Assembly (NCBI GenBank): GCA_002110485.1
Contig: MOWL01000049.1
Span: 434,001-498,000, forward strand
Source: Emergomyces orientalis
Lineage: Eukaryota > Ascomycota > Eurotiomycetes > Onygenales > Ajellomycetaceae
DNA: 64,000 nt
Reading direction: 5' to 3'
Positions within the stretch are counted from its first letter, which is position 1. The number at the start of each line of letters is the position of its first letter. The position numbers and the translations under genes are program-made. Positions 24,255 through 34,009 of this stretch are shown one piece after another. The notes under the pieces are model-generated. The model worked only from the letters and a program-made list of their open reading frames with translations, ran no database searches and was not told the DNA's origin.

Positions 24255-25499
24255 TTGAGTAAATCACGGTGTGACAGGGTAGCAAGGAATCCCTGCACTT
24301 ATAAGAACAAAAAAACTCTGATGGTCATCTTTAAGATCTCATTGAATGAAGACGAATTTGTGTTAGCCACAAGCAGCCATGAATCACAGAACAAAGAAAT
24401 GACCACTAACTTCACTAGAGAGGAGCTCGCGGAGCTTCTCCAGATGAAGAAAAGACTGGCAGCTCAACAAGTGAAGCTACAGGATCAATGATGAGAACTT
24501 GAGAAGCAACAAATAGCCACTGAAACTCCAGACTCAACTGAAGTTATCACTATTCCCCTCTCTATTGAATCAAAATGGCCAAAAGCAAGCCTTCCAGACC
24601 CTGCCTGTTATAACAGCAATAATCTCTTCTATTTCCCACAGTTCCTCAGCAACCTCAAAGCCAAGATTATGATTGATGGACAGGTCATTGGAAATGAACA
24701 AGCTCAAGTGTGGTATACTTTTGAAAGACTGGAAGACAAAGCATCAGCAAGAATTCATTCTTGGGTGGATCGGTATTCTGAAACTAGTAGATTTACCATC
24801 AAGGAGTTCCTTGAGCTTCTGAAATCAACATTTACTGACACAGTCTATGAGCAGAAAGTCTTGAATAAACTGAATAGACTGAGACAAGAGAAGAGAAGCT
24901 TTGATGAACTCTTGACTGAGCTGAAGCAACTGCTTCTAGAGACTGATGAGCATGAATGAGCTGATTCAATTAAAAAAGACTATCTGAAAGAAGTCTTCAA
25001 CTGAGAACTAAAGAAACATCTCTTGAGCTTAGATGAAAAGAAGTTCTATGATGAATTCAAGAATCAAGTGAAAAGAATTGCAGATTGCATGAAAAACTTC
25101 AATAAGTCTGAGAAGAGTCAGCTGAGTTGACATCAAAATATCTCACTCAAGAGATTCTGAGAAAGTCTTTCTCAGATCCCTTCTGAATTACAGAATGTCA
25201 TGGACTGGGAGCTCACACCAGCATGAACCATCAAGAAGAAGAACAAGAGAACACAACACACTGCATGAGTAGATCTCAAGAAGCTGAATAGAAGAAAGAA
25301 AAAGAGGTTGTGCTTCTGCTGTGAAGCATCAGGGCACATGGTCACAGATTGCCCTTACAAGCCTGCACGGCGCCCTGTGAAGGCCGCCAGTGTAGCCCCC
25401 ATGTTGGAACCCCGCCAAAGCCGCCCTCAGCCTCAGTCAAGGGCGAGTAGCCTCAACAGTAGCTCAAGGGAGAGCTCTCCGGAGCCGGGAAAAGAGTAG
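24255..25499 (+). pseudogene. Family D gag relic
   Basis: The frame runs to TAG 25497-25499 with several TGA codons (for example after residues ending QDQ and DEHE). A capsid-like segment (FYFPQFLSNLKAKI...RIHSWVDRY) precedes a CCHC knuckle CFCCEASGHMVTDC at about 25311-25352. The Ser/Arg-rich tail from 25350 is undamaged and GC-rich. No upstream start is certain; 24255 is where the readable frame begins and is not a proven start. Just before the TAG, GGGAAAA (25487-25493) lies in register for -1 frameshifting. Confidence 0.8.
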
Positions 25500-25526
25500 C
25501 CTCTGCCAAAAATCATCCACAGAGGC
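25487..25526 (+). promoter_or_regulatory. -1 frameshift signal at family D gag/pro junction
   Basis: Heptamer G GGA AAA at 25487-25493 in gag register, a 5-nt spacer, then a 7-bp perfect stem GCCTCTG (25499-25505) with CAGAGGC (25520-25526) and a 14-nt loop. Slipping by -1 gives GGG AAA AGA GTA and enters the protease frame. Confidence 0.75.
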
Positions 25527-28500
25527 CCACAGAGGAACAAGCAGTCAAGAGATGGAAGAAATTTGAGGAGAAAATGATTAGAGACTCAATCTATGTAGAT
25601 GCTGTCTTAGATGGCATACACTCCACTAGAGCAATGATAGATTCAGAGTGTGCTCTCTATGGCATCATCTCCTCACACCTTGCACGAAAATTGAACCTCC
25701 AGCGTATGAAATTTCCCGGTCGTCTTATTGAAGGATTTGATGGCAACTATCAAATGATTGACAAAGTAGCTTGCACGGCATTGGACATAGGAGGACATCT
25801 AGCTAAGAGGTCCTACTTCTATGTGGTTAAGACCCCCCAGGACTCAGGTTCCCCCCATATCACTCTAGGGATGCCATGGCTGAACATGTTCGATGCAGTG
25901 CCTGACAGTAAAAGACGGGAGCTGCGTTTCCGTTCAGGAGTTGTGATGAAGGATGCCCTGGCCCTCAATGAGAATCCTCAACCAATTCAAGTCTCAGCAG
26001 TTACATTTGAGCATCATCTCTGTAAACACTGCAAGCAAGACAGCACTCAGGTCTTCTCAGCTAGCCTGAAGGACATAGAGAAAGCCCTGGAGATAAAAAA
26101 GAAACTCACTGATCCACAGAAGAAACTGTTCAAACATTATCATGTCTATTTGGATGTGTTTGATCATACTGCAGCCAACACTTTACCCCTCCATCATGGA
26201 CCAGGGGTAGACCATGGAATCACATTGGAAAATAGAGATGAAAAAGAGGCTCAACCACCTTGAAGCTCTCTCTACAACATGTCCCGGGATGAACTTCTTG
26301 TCCTCCAGAAGACACTACTGGATTACTTGGATAAAGGCTTCATACGAGTGAGTAATTCACCAGCAGCAGCCCCTGTGCTCTTTGCTCGGAAACCAGGGGA
26401 TGGCCTACGATTCTGTGTAGACTACTGTGGCTTGAATGCAATCACTCACAAGGACCAATACTCCCTCCCATTAATCAATGAGACTCTAGAATGTATTGAC
26501 AAGACAAAATGATTTACAAAGCTTGATATTACTGCAGCTTTTCACAGGCTTCGCATTGCAGAAGGTGATGAATGAAAGACAGCCTTCAGGACTCAATATG
26601 AGCTCTATGAATGGCTGGTAACTCTCTTTGAATTGGCAAATGCCCCTAGCATCTTTCAGAAGTACATCAATTGGGCTCTACATGAATACCTGGACAAGTT
26701 TATATCTGTCTACATTGATGATATCTTGATTTTCATCTCAGGCAGTCTTAAGCAACACCACCAACATGTTGAAAAGGTACTTACCAAGTTACATAAAACT
26801 GGCCTTCAGATTGATATAGACAAGTGTGACTTCGAGGTTCAATCAACCAAGTATCTAGAATTCATCATAGAGGCTGGAAAAGATGTGAGCATGGATTCAG
26901 AGAAGATTCAGACAATTATAAAATGACAAGCTCTCACTACAGTTAAAGATGTCTGCAGGTTCATAGAATTCGTGAACTTTTATAGAAGATTTATATGGAA
27001 TTTCTTGAAGATCATGGCCCCTCTCACAGAGCTCATCAAAAAGGATATAAAGTTTAACTGATTCAAGGAAGCAAATCAGATCTTTGAACTGCTTAAAAAG
27101 ATGTTCATCTCTGCACTAATGTTGCTGCAGTTCTTCTCTGATTGTGAAACAGTTGTTGAAACAGATTTCTCTGATTATGTTACCGGAGGAGTACTCTCTC
27201 AGTATAATGATGATGAACTGCTGAGACCATGTGCCTTCTTCTCTAAGAAGAACACACCTGCTGAATGCAACTATGAAATTCATGATAAGGAATTGCTCAC
27301 TGTAATCAGATGCTTGGAAGAATGGAACTCTCAGTTAAAAAGTACTGACAAGTTCAAGATCATCACTGATCACAAGAATCTAGAGTACTTCATGACCTCA
27401 TGGAAGCTCTCAGAAAGGCAAGTACACTGGGCTCAGTTCCTGAGCCGTTTCAATTTTGAATTGGCGTATCGGCCCGGTAAGGACAACGCTGCCGCGGACG
27501 CCCTATCCCGCCGGGACCAGGACCTACCAAGTGGCCAAGACGACGAGAGACATGCCTACAGGGAATTCCAAATGCTACAGTCAGTTAAATGCTTCTTGAT
27601 AATTGACAGAAAGAGTCAGGGGAAGCCTTTCTCAGATGTTCCCCAACTCTCATGTGAACCCCAACCTGTTAGTGCAGTGTCAATCACAGCACCAGCCCTG
27701 CTCATAGAAGAACACACCCTCACTGAAGAATGAGCTCAGGCTAAAGAGAATGACAACACACTCAAGAAGCTGGAACAGATCATTCACAGTGACTCTCAGA
27801 AGTTTTCTTCACAGTTAAAGATCAAGGTCTCAGTGACAGAATGTAGTATTGAAAATGAATATCTCTGCTTTAGAGGGCGGAAGTGGGTCCCAGACTCTGA
27901 ACCCCTACGGACCAGAATACTACAGGAGATCCATGATTCAGTGATGACAGAACACCCCGGACGAGAGGCCATGTACTGAATCCTTGTCTGAGACTATTTT
28001 TAGCCTAACTGTGCTCAAGATGTGAGGGTCTTCACCTGTAATTGTGACATTTGTAGGGCAAACACAGCATGGAAGGAGCATCGACATGGCCTGCTAAAGC
28101 CCCTGCCCATACCAGACTGAATATGGAGAGAAATCTCCATTGACTTCATTGTGAAACTTCTGAAGTCTGATGGATTCACTAATATCATGGTGATCACGGA
28201 CCGTCTGAGCAAAGATGTGATAATTGAACCCTGTAAGAAAATAGATGCTGAGACACTAGCAGATGTCTTTATCAACTGCTTCTATAGAAGGCATGGTGTG
28301 CCATCAGCTATAGTCTCAGACCGCGGAACGCAGTTTGTTGGAGCCCTTTGGTCACATGTATGTAAGAAGTTAGGCATCACCAGACATCTCTCTACTGCCT
28401 ACCATCCAGAGACAGATGGGTCCACGGAACAGGCAAATCAGTCACTGGAGGCCTATATCAGGAAGTTCACAAACTTTGCACAGGATGACTGGTCAGGATG

Positions 28501-29185
28501 TTTAGCATCCGCTGAATTAGCCATGAATGATAGAGACTCAGCAACTACTGGCATGAGCTCATTCTTCTTGATGCATGAGTATAATTTGAACTCATTACAG
28601 CTGAAAGAGAACACTTCAGTTTTCAAGAGTTCTCAAAACTCAATTGAGCAAGCAGAATTAATTCTAGCAAAGCTGAAGAATGCAGCAACCTGGGCCCAGA
28701 CTTCAATGACAAATGCCCAGCAAGAACAAGAGCTCCAGGCTAATCACCATCAAGATGCTGCCCCAGAATACAGAGTTGATGACACTGTCTGACTGAGTTT
28801 GAAGAATGTGTCTACACTTCAGTCTTCAAAGAAGCTGGATGTTCAGAATGAAAAGTTCAAGATAATAGAGAGAATTGACTCTCATGTCTATCAATTAAAT
28901 ACACTATCTGGGATTCATAATGTTTTTCATGTGGATTTACTTCGCCCTGCTGCTGGAGACCCGCTGCCATCCCAAATCTGCCATGAACTCCAACCACCGG
29001 CCATAGATGTTGATGGGCACGAGGAGTATTATGTTGAGAAGATCCTTAAGAAGAAGATTAGGTATCACCAGAAGCATTATCTGGTCAAATGAGTGAACTG
29101 AACTGCCCTCACCTGAGTAAAGGCATCTCTAATGGAGGAGACTCAGGCTCTTGATGACTACCTGCGGAGGACCACAGAAGGGGAG
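25493..29185 (+). pseudogene. Family D pro-pol relic with C-terminal chromodomain
   Basis: One frame, -1 relative to gag. Protease at 25574-25900 has IDSE where DSG is expected. RT has RPCG-like FCVDYCGLN and YIDDIL (about 26710). RNase H has ETDFSDY and DHKNLEYF (about 27150-27390). The integrase zinc region is near 27950-28060, with core residues in ISIDFI, VSDRGTQF and STEQAN. The end has a chromodomain: YYVEKILKKK...YLVK, stop, VN, stop, TALT, stop, where every stop stands for a conserved Trp (TGG to TGA). About 17 nonsense codons, nearly all TGA. The chromodomain would direct integration to marked chromatin. Confidence 0.85.
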
Positions 29186-29196
29186 GAGAGGGGTAA

Positions 29197-29422
29197 TGTC
29201 AGGGGTTGAACCCCTATATGGTTATATGGACTCGGGCTAGCCGCCCAAACAGACTAATAGCTTCCACACTAGTGGCTAGCCCTTGCTTGCAGCTTGCACT
29301 TAGAGCTCTTTTCTTCACACTCTTTGCACTTTCTCTTTTTTTTCTCTTTTCTTTCTTAAGCTTTTCTTCTTATATTTTAGGCACAATATAGTTCTTTCAT
29401 ACCTAATTGCTCGCCCCTTACA
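29197..29422 (+). repeat. 3' LTR of family D element
   Basis: 226 bp, about eight transitions from the 5' LTR. It is followed by the ACCAG target repeat. Confidence 0.92.
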
Positions 29423-29662
29423 ACCAGCAAGACAGGCCTTGCAGTGTTCCTCCACAGAAGAAGAGTTCCTGACTTCCCCACACTGAAATGTCCATGTGGA
29501 TATGAGCATGAAATGGTGCTGCATGTGATGATACACTGTACATGATTCAGTGGGGAACGCGCGGAGCTGGAGCAGGAGGGCAGAGTGGATAAGAAGTGGT
29601 TGCTGGACATCAAGAAAGAACTGCACAGGCTTATCAAGTGATGGCTCAAGCAGGACATTCTC

Positions 29663-29908
29663 TGTAACAGGCCTATGCCGAAGAGCTCGGCACTAATATA
29701 GGTCTTATATAACAAAAAGTAGAAAATGTTAAGGAAAAGAAAAGAAAAGGAAAAGCATTTGAGTGTGAACACATGAGATTCTTTTATGAGCCTGGCAGGG
29801 TGGATAATCATATTTCCGATTGGCGTGGCCGCTAGGTCGGCAAAAACCATGGAGCTTCCATTGGCATGCGAGCGGAATGGTCTACTAACATGGGCGTAGC
29901 CCATCACA
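29663..29908 (-). repeat. Solo LTR of family E chromovirus
   Basis: 246 bp, TGTAACAGG...CCATCACA, same family as 47737 and 53102. Perfect 5-bp target duplication TTCTC (29658-29662 and 29909-29913), so it is a true solo LTR left by LTR-LTR recombination. It lies in LINE ORF2; excising it restores the frame. Confidence 0.92.
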
Positions 29909-29979
29909 TTCTCAGACAGTTCTCCCTAGCCAAGGTGTTAAGTGAGAGAAGGGCGGAATGAGATGCACAGCACAACTAA

Positions 29980-30485
29980 GAAACATGGCTGGCGCATATC
30001 AGGGGGTGAAGGGCGCGAAGAGCAAGGCCCTACCAGAAGATAGTGAGCTTGAAGCGCGGATCTGGGTGGACTGGCGCGCTGCAAGCGCGAAGTTGAGCGA
30101 CCGGGCGCGCCACAAGCGCGGAGTTGAGTGGCCTGCGCGCTACAAGCACTCCAGGACGTTGAAGTCTGCGCGATGAGCGGCAGACACACAGCATGAGATG
30201 CCATATTCATTAGAAGTCTTTCTTATGTTCAGACAGAGATGATGATGATATAGGGGGTTTTCTTGTCTTCTCACGGTGCTATGCATCATCTTCTCTAAGA
30301 GCAGCGGGAGCTGCTCCGCGGTACTTGAAGCAATTATAAATGTTGAATAGATTTGCTGTTCAGAGAGTTTTTAGGCCAGGACTATACTAGATAGCCCAAG
30401 GTTTTTCTCACTTTGTATACTAGCTGCCTCCCCACATATCCTCGGGATCAAGTGGTGTAGAAATAATAATAATAATAATAATAAT
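29980..30485 (+). repeat. LINE 3' untranslated region with minisatellite and (AAT)8 tail
   Basis: 30055-30172 holds three diverged GC-rich units of about 31 bp (GCGCGCTACAAGCGCG-type core), resembling the repeats at 21112-21225. (AAT)8 at 30462-30485 is the tail. Confidence 0.65.
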
Positions 30486-30661
30486 GTGCCGACCAGATTC
30501 AGTTATGTATGGCTCTGCCTCCAAAAGATATGGCTTTAAGCACCATGGACCTGGAGACTTTAAAAGAAATTCATGCTGTTATATTATAATTTAGTAAGTT
30601 ATTATTTGACTGGTGATGAAAATGAGAAATTTTGGGCAATCTTACCTGTAATAATGTATCA
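30486..30661 (-). pseudogene. Last exon of kinase-like pseudogene (left of element B)
   Basis: On the minus strand the kinase-like gene at 41393-42331 continues here after element B is removed. Coding to a donor at 30645 (CAG/GTAAG), a 70-nt intron 30576-30645 ending AACAG, then HEFLLKSPGPWCLKPYL, a block typical of the C terminus of these degenerate fungal kinase-like proteins. The sequence stops at 30485, where the LINE tail begins, so the 3' end of the gene is lost or displaced. Confidence 0.65.
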
Positions 30662-30665
30662 CTAG

Positions 30666-31013
30666 TGTGGTGGGGAATCTCGGCGTGGTATTACTTTTCG
30701 CCGAGACCGCCTCATATATTTGTTTGGCATGGCTGCCTCATATTCCCATTATCCTTTGACACACGTGTGGATTCGGCGAAGATTGATTGTACGCAGAGCA
30801 GTGAGATTGCTCCTTTTTGATTGTGTGATTTGATATGTGATTGATTGCTTGTTCTTCTTCTATATTTGAATCTCCTACGTGTTCTTTTGTATTGCTATTT
30901 GGATAGCTCGTTGAATAGAATATTGTATACACGGCGAACTTACCAACCTCCTTACGATCCCGCTGCTCCTGCCCACGTGCCGCCAAAAGCGCACAACCCC
31001 TTATTCCACTTCA
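30666..31013 (+). repeat. 5' LTR of element B
   Basis: 348 bp TGTGGTGGGG...CCACTTCA. Candidate promoter of the element; a clear TATA box was not identified. Confidence 0.93.
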
Positions 31014-31014
31014 T

Positions 31015-31031
31015 TGGCGTCCCTGGGAAGG
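31015..31031 (+). promoter_or_regulatory. Primer binding site of element B
   Basis: TGGCGTCCCTGGGAAGG, one base after the LTR. It begins TGG, the complement of a tRNA CCA end, and its reverse complement looks like a tRNA 3' arm. The primer tRNA is not identified. Confidence 0.65.
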
Positions 31032-31040
31032 CAATTCAAA

Positions 31041-34007
31041 ATGGATGGGCAGGCGGTAGCTACGACTGATATGATTTCTCTCAACATTTTGTCTTTTCTG
31101 CTTTTGTTGAGCATTCTTTTCAATAGTGTTCATTTGTGGAAGCCTCTGATTGGCCGATATGGCCGATATCGACAGTGGATAATGAAGGATGCGAGCGAAC
31201 GCCCCACTGATAAGCTCAATTTGAATACCCATACCCCTATTCAACAAATGAAAGAAGAGAGAAATGTTGAGAAAAGTGATAAGAAAAAAGACCTTCAGCA
31301 AAAAGATCTAAAGTGGATGTTGAAATTCCTTCTCTTTCTTGAGGATTTGAGATTTGAATATAAAAAGGATATTGATATTGATAGTATTGTTGAACTCTTT
31401 CTCTTATGTGAACAGAAGTCTTTTGTGCGTTCCTTTCTTTCTCAATATATGTCTTCCAAGCATTCTCGGTCGGATTCTATTGCCCATCGTCAAACTCAGT
31501 CAGGAAAGGTCTCTGCAGCGCCCCCGAAAATAGAAGTTAGCAAAGAGAAGACAGAAGCTAGCAAAGAAAAGATGACTACACCCACTACTACCTCGTCCGG
31601 TCAGCCGACTCCCAATAGTGGACTGCCATATCAACGTCTTGTCATGCCGATGCCGATTCCTGGAGCACCTGGAGCCCCATTCTTTGATGGGAGAAACATT
31701 ACTGCTTTTGTTGATCGATATGAGGCAATGTGCACCTTGCATTTCGTTGCAGGAATCGATGCTCTGGCGGTATTACGGAACTATTGTACCATGGAACTGC
31801 AGGGCCATATCGATCAGCTTGTCTTGGATCATAAGACATGGGAAATGGTTAAAAAGCAGTTGCTTGCCGATTTCTGGCGCGAAGATGCTCACCAACAGAT
31901 GTATAATCAATCTTACCTCCATGCATTGTGCAACAAAACCCATTCTACCAGCCAGGAGATCCTCGTCTACTGCCGTCAATTCCGCGCAGTTGCGATGCCT
32001 CTCATTTGCAAGAATGAATTGCAACAATCTCTTGCTTGTATCTGGTTTCTTCAAGGACTTTCAGAAGGTATTCGTGAAAAAGCTTTCCGCACTGCTGGAT
32101 TTGATAAGGTTAGTCAATCTGGATGGGAACTGCCGAAGATCTGCGATGCTGTGTCTCAAATGCAGAAGACAAAGGAAGAGATTGCACGAGTTCTGGCACC
32201 TGATGTTTTCCCCAACTCTATTCCATCGATGCAGCCGTCTGCTCAGCCCGTGTTTAATCCGCCCACATTGAATGTGCCTGTGCCGACCGCTTCGGCGATG
32301 CCTGCTCCGGATGCGAAAACACAGAATCCGAGTGATAACATTCTTGAGAACCTTGTCAACCGAATGGACGCGTTATCTCTGGCGATCGCTGGCATTCAAA
32401 ACCAGGGAAACATGCAGCAAAATGTGACTGCTCCAAAGGTTCTTCTTACTCGAGGACGTGATCCTGCATTGGATTTGCCAAATGTGTCTTACTATGGAAC
32501 TCAACGTGGACCTGGAGGCCCGTCTCGATCTCGATCTGGAAGCTTTGTTCAATACGATCGACCGCCGATGTCATGCTGGGGTTGCGGAGATTCAAACCAT
32601 ATGCTTCCAAATTGCTTAGCAATCGGCCGGCTCATCGATCAGGGCAAGATTCATCGGAATATGATTGGAGAATACTATGAGGGTAATGTGATGAGAAAAG
32701 GCCCGAAGATTGCTGTCAACCGACTTGAGCCCCATATTGTTACAATTGAACGACTTTTGAAGCAAATGGCTGCACCGCCGACTGTCCCAACCGCGGATAA
32801 ACTTCGGAATGATGGTAGTATCCGGGTATTTCCTGACGGATCCCCGATGCCATCGGTGAATGCCGTAAGCATATGTGATATTGGATTTGATAGTGGCCCT
32901 GAGGAAGGTGATATGACCGATAGTGAGATGGAGGAGATTGTTAGTGTAATGGCTGCTTCCACTTCTACTGAGAAGGATAAGGCCTCTTCTATGAATAAAA
33001 ATCAAGCAACGCTTTCCGGACGAATTGAGAAGGAGAAGAGACTGCCAACAACACATTCTCGGCGCAATGGCAGGTATTCAGATGGGAAATCAGTTTCTTT
33101 TGCTCAAGATGTGATCTCTGCTTCACAGGAAGATGATGAGGATGATAATTCTCAACCTCTCCATGATGAACAGCTTCAGGGCGGAAGTCCAAAGCTCGGA
33201 GACGGTGGAATTGTCCCAGATTCAGAAATGGCAGATGCTCCGCAGATTCAGAAGAAAACTGTTCTCTGCAGGCCTCAGAAACTCAAAGGGCCAAAGCTTT
33301 CTGCAGAAATGAAGAATAAAGACAATATGGCGATCGCGACGCGGCGAATATTTGAGAAGATCATGCGCCAAGAAATCGGCGGAATTCAGATTAAAGATCT
33401 CATGGCATGCTCCACCCAACTCCAGCACATGTTCTTTCAAAATCTTCCCATCGAAGTTCAACAGCATATGATTCGGGATGATGCAGCCACCGTTGCCCTG
33501 GTTCAACCTGGCACTTCTGTTGCTGAGTATAATCCTCGTTGGAATCTCGTTTCGGTTGGACACATCAAGTTCACTGTCGGAATTGGAAAGGGGGAAACTG
33601 AGGCGATATTTGATGGAGGTGCGGAAATTAACTGTCTTGTTGAAAGAACTGCGTTAGATCTCGGTCTCATCATTCAAAGGGATGCTGTCAAACCTATTCT
33701 TGGAGCTGGGGGTCAGCAGAGTGGTGTCATTGGAATCTGCAAGGATGTTCCTGTTCGCCTTGGATCTGTTATGGTGCCTCAGACATTCTTCATCATGGAA
33801 CGCGGTTCTCATGATTGCATTCTCGGCCGACCATATGAAAACGCGACGCGTTTGGCAAGAACTACAGATAACAAAGGCGGTGTTCTTGTTCACGTTTTTG
33901 ATCCGAAGGATGAGAAGAATCAGGTGTCTTTTCTTGGTTATTCTCCCGGCGACCATGGAGATCGAAAGTTAGATGATCTTCGTGGCAAAGTGCAGACTTT
34001 AAACTAG
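31041..34007 (+). CDS. Gag-protease polyprotein of element B
   Basis: 988 codons from ATG 31041; the frame is open back to the LTR but no earlier ATG exists. Residues about 10-33 form a hydrophobic segment (ISLNILSFLLLLSILFNSVHLW) like a membrane anchor, unusual for a Gag. A capsid-like region spans about residues 200-400 (PFFDGRNITAFVDRYEAMC). A CCHC knuckle CWGCGDSNHMLPNC starts at residue 512. A retropepsin-like domain lies near the C terminus with FDGGAEIN (Asp 858), where DSG/DTG is usual. The frame ends TTA AAC TAG; the TTTAAAC heptamer just before the stop allows -1 passage into pol. Role: virion assembly and polyprotein cleavage. The frame is intact and CpG-rich compared with copy A. 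Confidence 0.92.
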   Translation: MDGQAVATTDMISLNILSFLLLLSILFNSVHLWKPLIGRYGRYRQWIMKDASERPTDKLNLNTHTPIQQMKEERNVEKSDKKKDLQQKDLKWMLKFLLFLEDLRFEYKKDIDIDSIVELFLLCEQKSFVRSFLSQYMSSKHSRSDSIAHRQTQSGKVSAAPPKIEVSKEKTEASKEKMTTPTTTSSGQPTPNSGLPYQRLVMPMPIPGAPGAPFFDGRNITAFVDRYEAMCTLHFVAGIDALAVLRNYCTMELQGHIDQLVLDHKTWEMVKKQLLADFWREDAHQQMYNQSYLHALCNKTHSTSQEILVYCRQFRAVAMPLICKNELQQSLACIWFLQGLSEGIREKAFRTAGFDKVSQSGWELPKICDAVSQMQKTKEEIARVLAPDVFPNSIPSMQPSAQPVFNPPTLNVPVPTASAMPAPDAKTQNPSDNILENLVNRMDALSLAIAGIQNQGNMQQNVTAPKVLLTRGRDPALDLPNVSYYGTQRGPGGPSRSRSGSFVQYDRPPMSCWGCGDSNHMLPNCLAIGRLIDQGKIHRNMIGEYYEGNVMRKGPKIAVNRLEPHIVTIERLLKQMAAPPTVPTADKLRNDGSIRVFPDGSPMPSVNAVSICDIGFDSGPEEGDMTDSEMEEIVSVMAASTSTEKDKASSMNKNQATLSGRIEKEKRLPTTHSRRNGRYSDGKSVSFAQDVISASQEDDEDDNSQPLHDEQLQGGSPKLGDGGIVPDSEMADAPQIQKKTVLCRPQKLKGPKLSAEMKNKDNMAIATRRIFEKIMRQEIGGIQIKDLMACSTQLQHMFFQNLPIEVQQHMIRDDAATVALVQPGTSVAEYNPRWNLVSVGHIKFTVGIGKGETEAIFDGGAEINCLVERTALDLGLIIQRDAVKPILGAGGQQSGVIGICKDVPVRLGSVMVPQTFFIMERGSHDCILGRPYENATRLARTTDNKGGVLVHVFDPKDEKNQVSFLGYSPGDHGDRKLDDLRGKVQTLN
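33998..34004 (+). promoter_or_regulatory. -1 frameshift heptamer TTTAAAC of element B
   Basis: T TTA AAC in gag-pro register, followed directly by TAG 34005-34007. A -1 slip reads TTT AAA CTA GAT ATG and enters the pol frame, whose first ATG is 34010. A 7-bp stem TCTTTGC/GCAAAGA starts 22 nt downstream, further than usual. The heptamer is conserved in copy A (11266-11272). Confidence 0.75.
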
Positions 34008-34009
34008 AT

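Larger units (their letters stand above)
23859..29422 (+). mobile_element. Family D chromovirus (Ty3/gypsy), full length, mutated
   Basis: 5,564 bp with 226-bp LTRs at 23859-24084 and 29197-29422, ends TG...CA, and a perfect 5-bp duplication ACCAG (23854-23858 and 29423-29427). Order: gag with zinc knuckle, protease, RT, RNase H, integrase, chromodomain, purine tract GGGGAGGAGAGGGG before the 3' LTR. The LTRs differ by about eight transitions. In-frame stops are nearly all TGA. It landed in LINE ORF2, so it is younger than the LINE. CpG-rich, undamaged patches (25308-25499, 27430-27540) alternate with damaged ones. Confidence 0.92.
20683..29979 (+). pseudogene. LINE ORF2 relic (endonuclease, reverse transcriptase, CCHC), interrupted
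   Basis: All pieces share one frame: endonuclease 20683-21460 (LQYNVHNS, ALQEPW, LEDFNVHH where active enzymes have GDFN), reverse transcriptase 21472-23679 (NDKAPGANSIPNRF, then FVDNVNILAY where FADD is expected), and, beyond the family D insertion, 29428-29662 with CPCGYEHEMVLHVMIHC. After the solo LTR it ends at TAA 29977-29979. TGA codons occur where Trp or Arg is expected. The catalytic FADD is FVDN, so it is inactive even apart from the stops. The insertion of imperfect repeats at 21112-21225 inside the endonuclease is odd. Confidence 0.85.
19334..30485 (+). mobile_element. Tad-like LINE relic, split by two later insertions
   Basis: A non-LTR retrotransposon with ORF1 (CCHC knuckles), ORF2 (endonuclease plus reverse transcriptase), a C-terminal CCHC-type motif and a 3' (AAT)8 tail at 30462-30485. 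It is interrupted at 23859-29422 by a family D chromovirus and at 29663-29908 by a solo family E LTR; removing each insertion with one target repeat restores the ORF2 frame. Stops are almost all TGA. ORF1 starts at ATG 19334; the true 5' end lies upstream and is not resolved. The tail abuts a kinase-like pseudogene exon at 30486, so the LINE inserted at the 3' end of that gene. Confidence 0.85.

Noticed and set aside
30738..30986. 82-codon minus-strand frame found in all four LTRs of elements A and B
   Set aside because: It is antisense within a repeated LTR, has no motif, and its conservation follows from LTR similarity.
31618..32271. 217-codon frame inside gag of element B
   Set aside because: Shadow of the gag frame in another phase.
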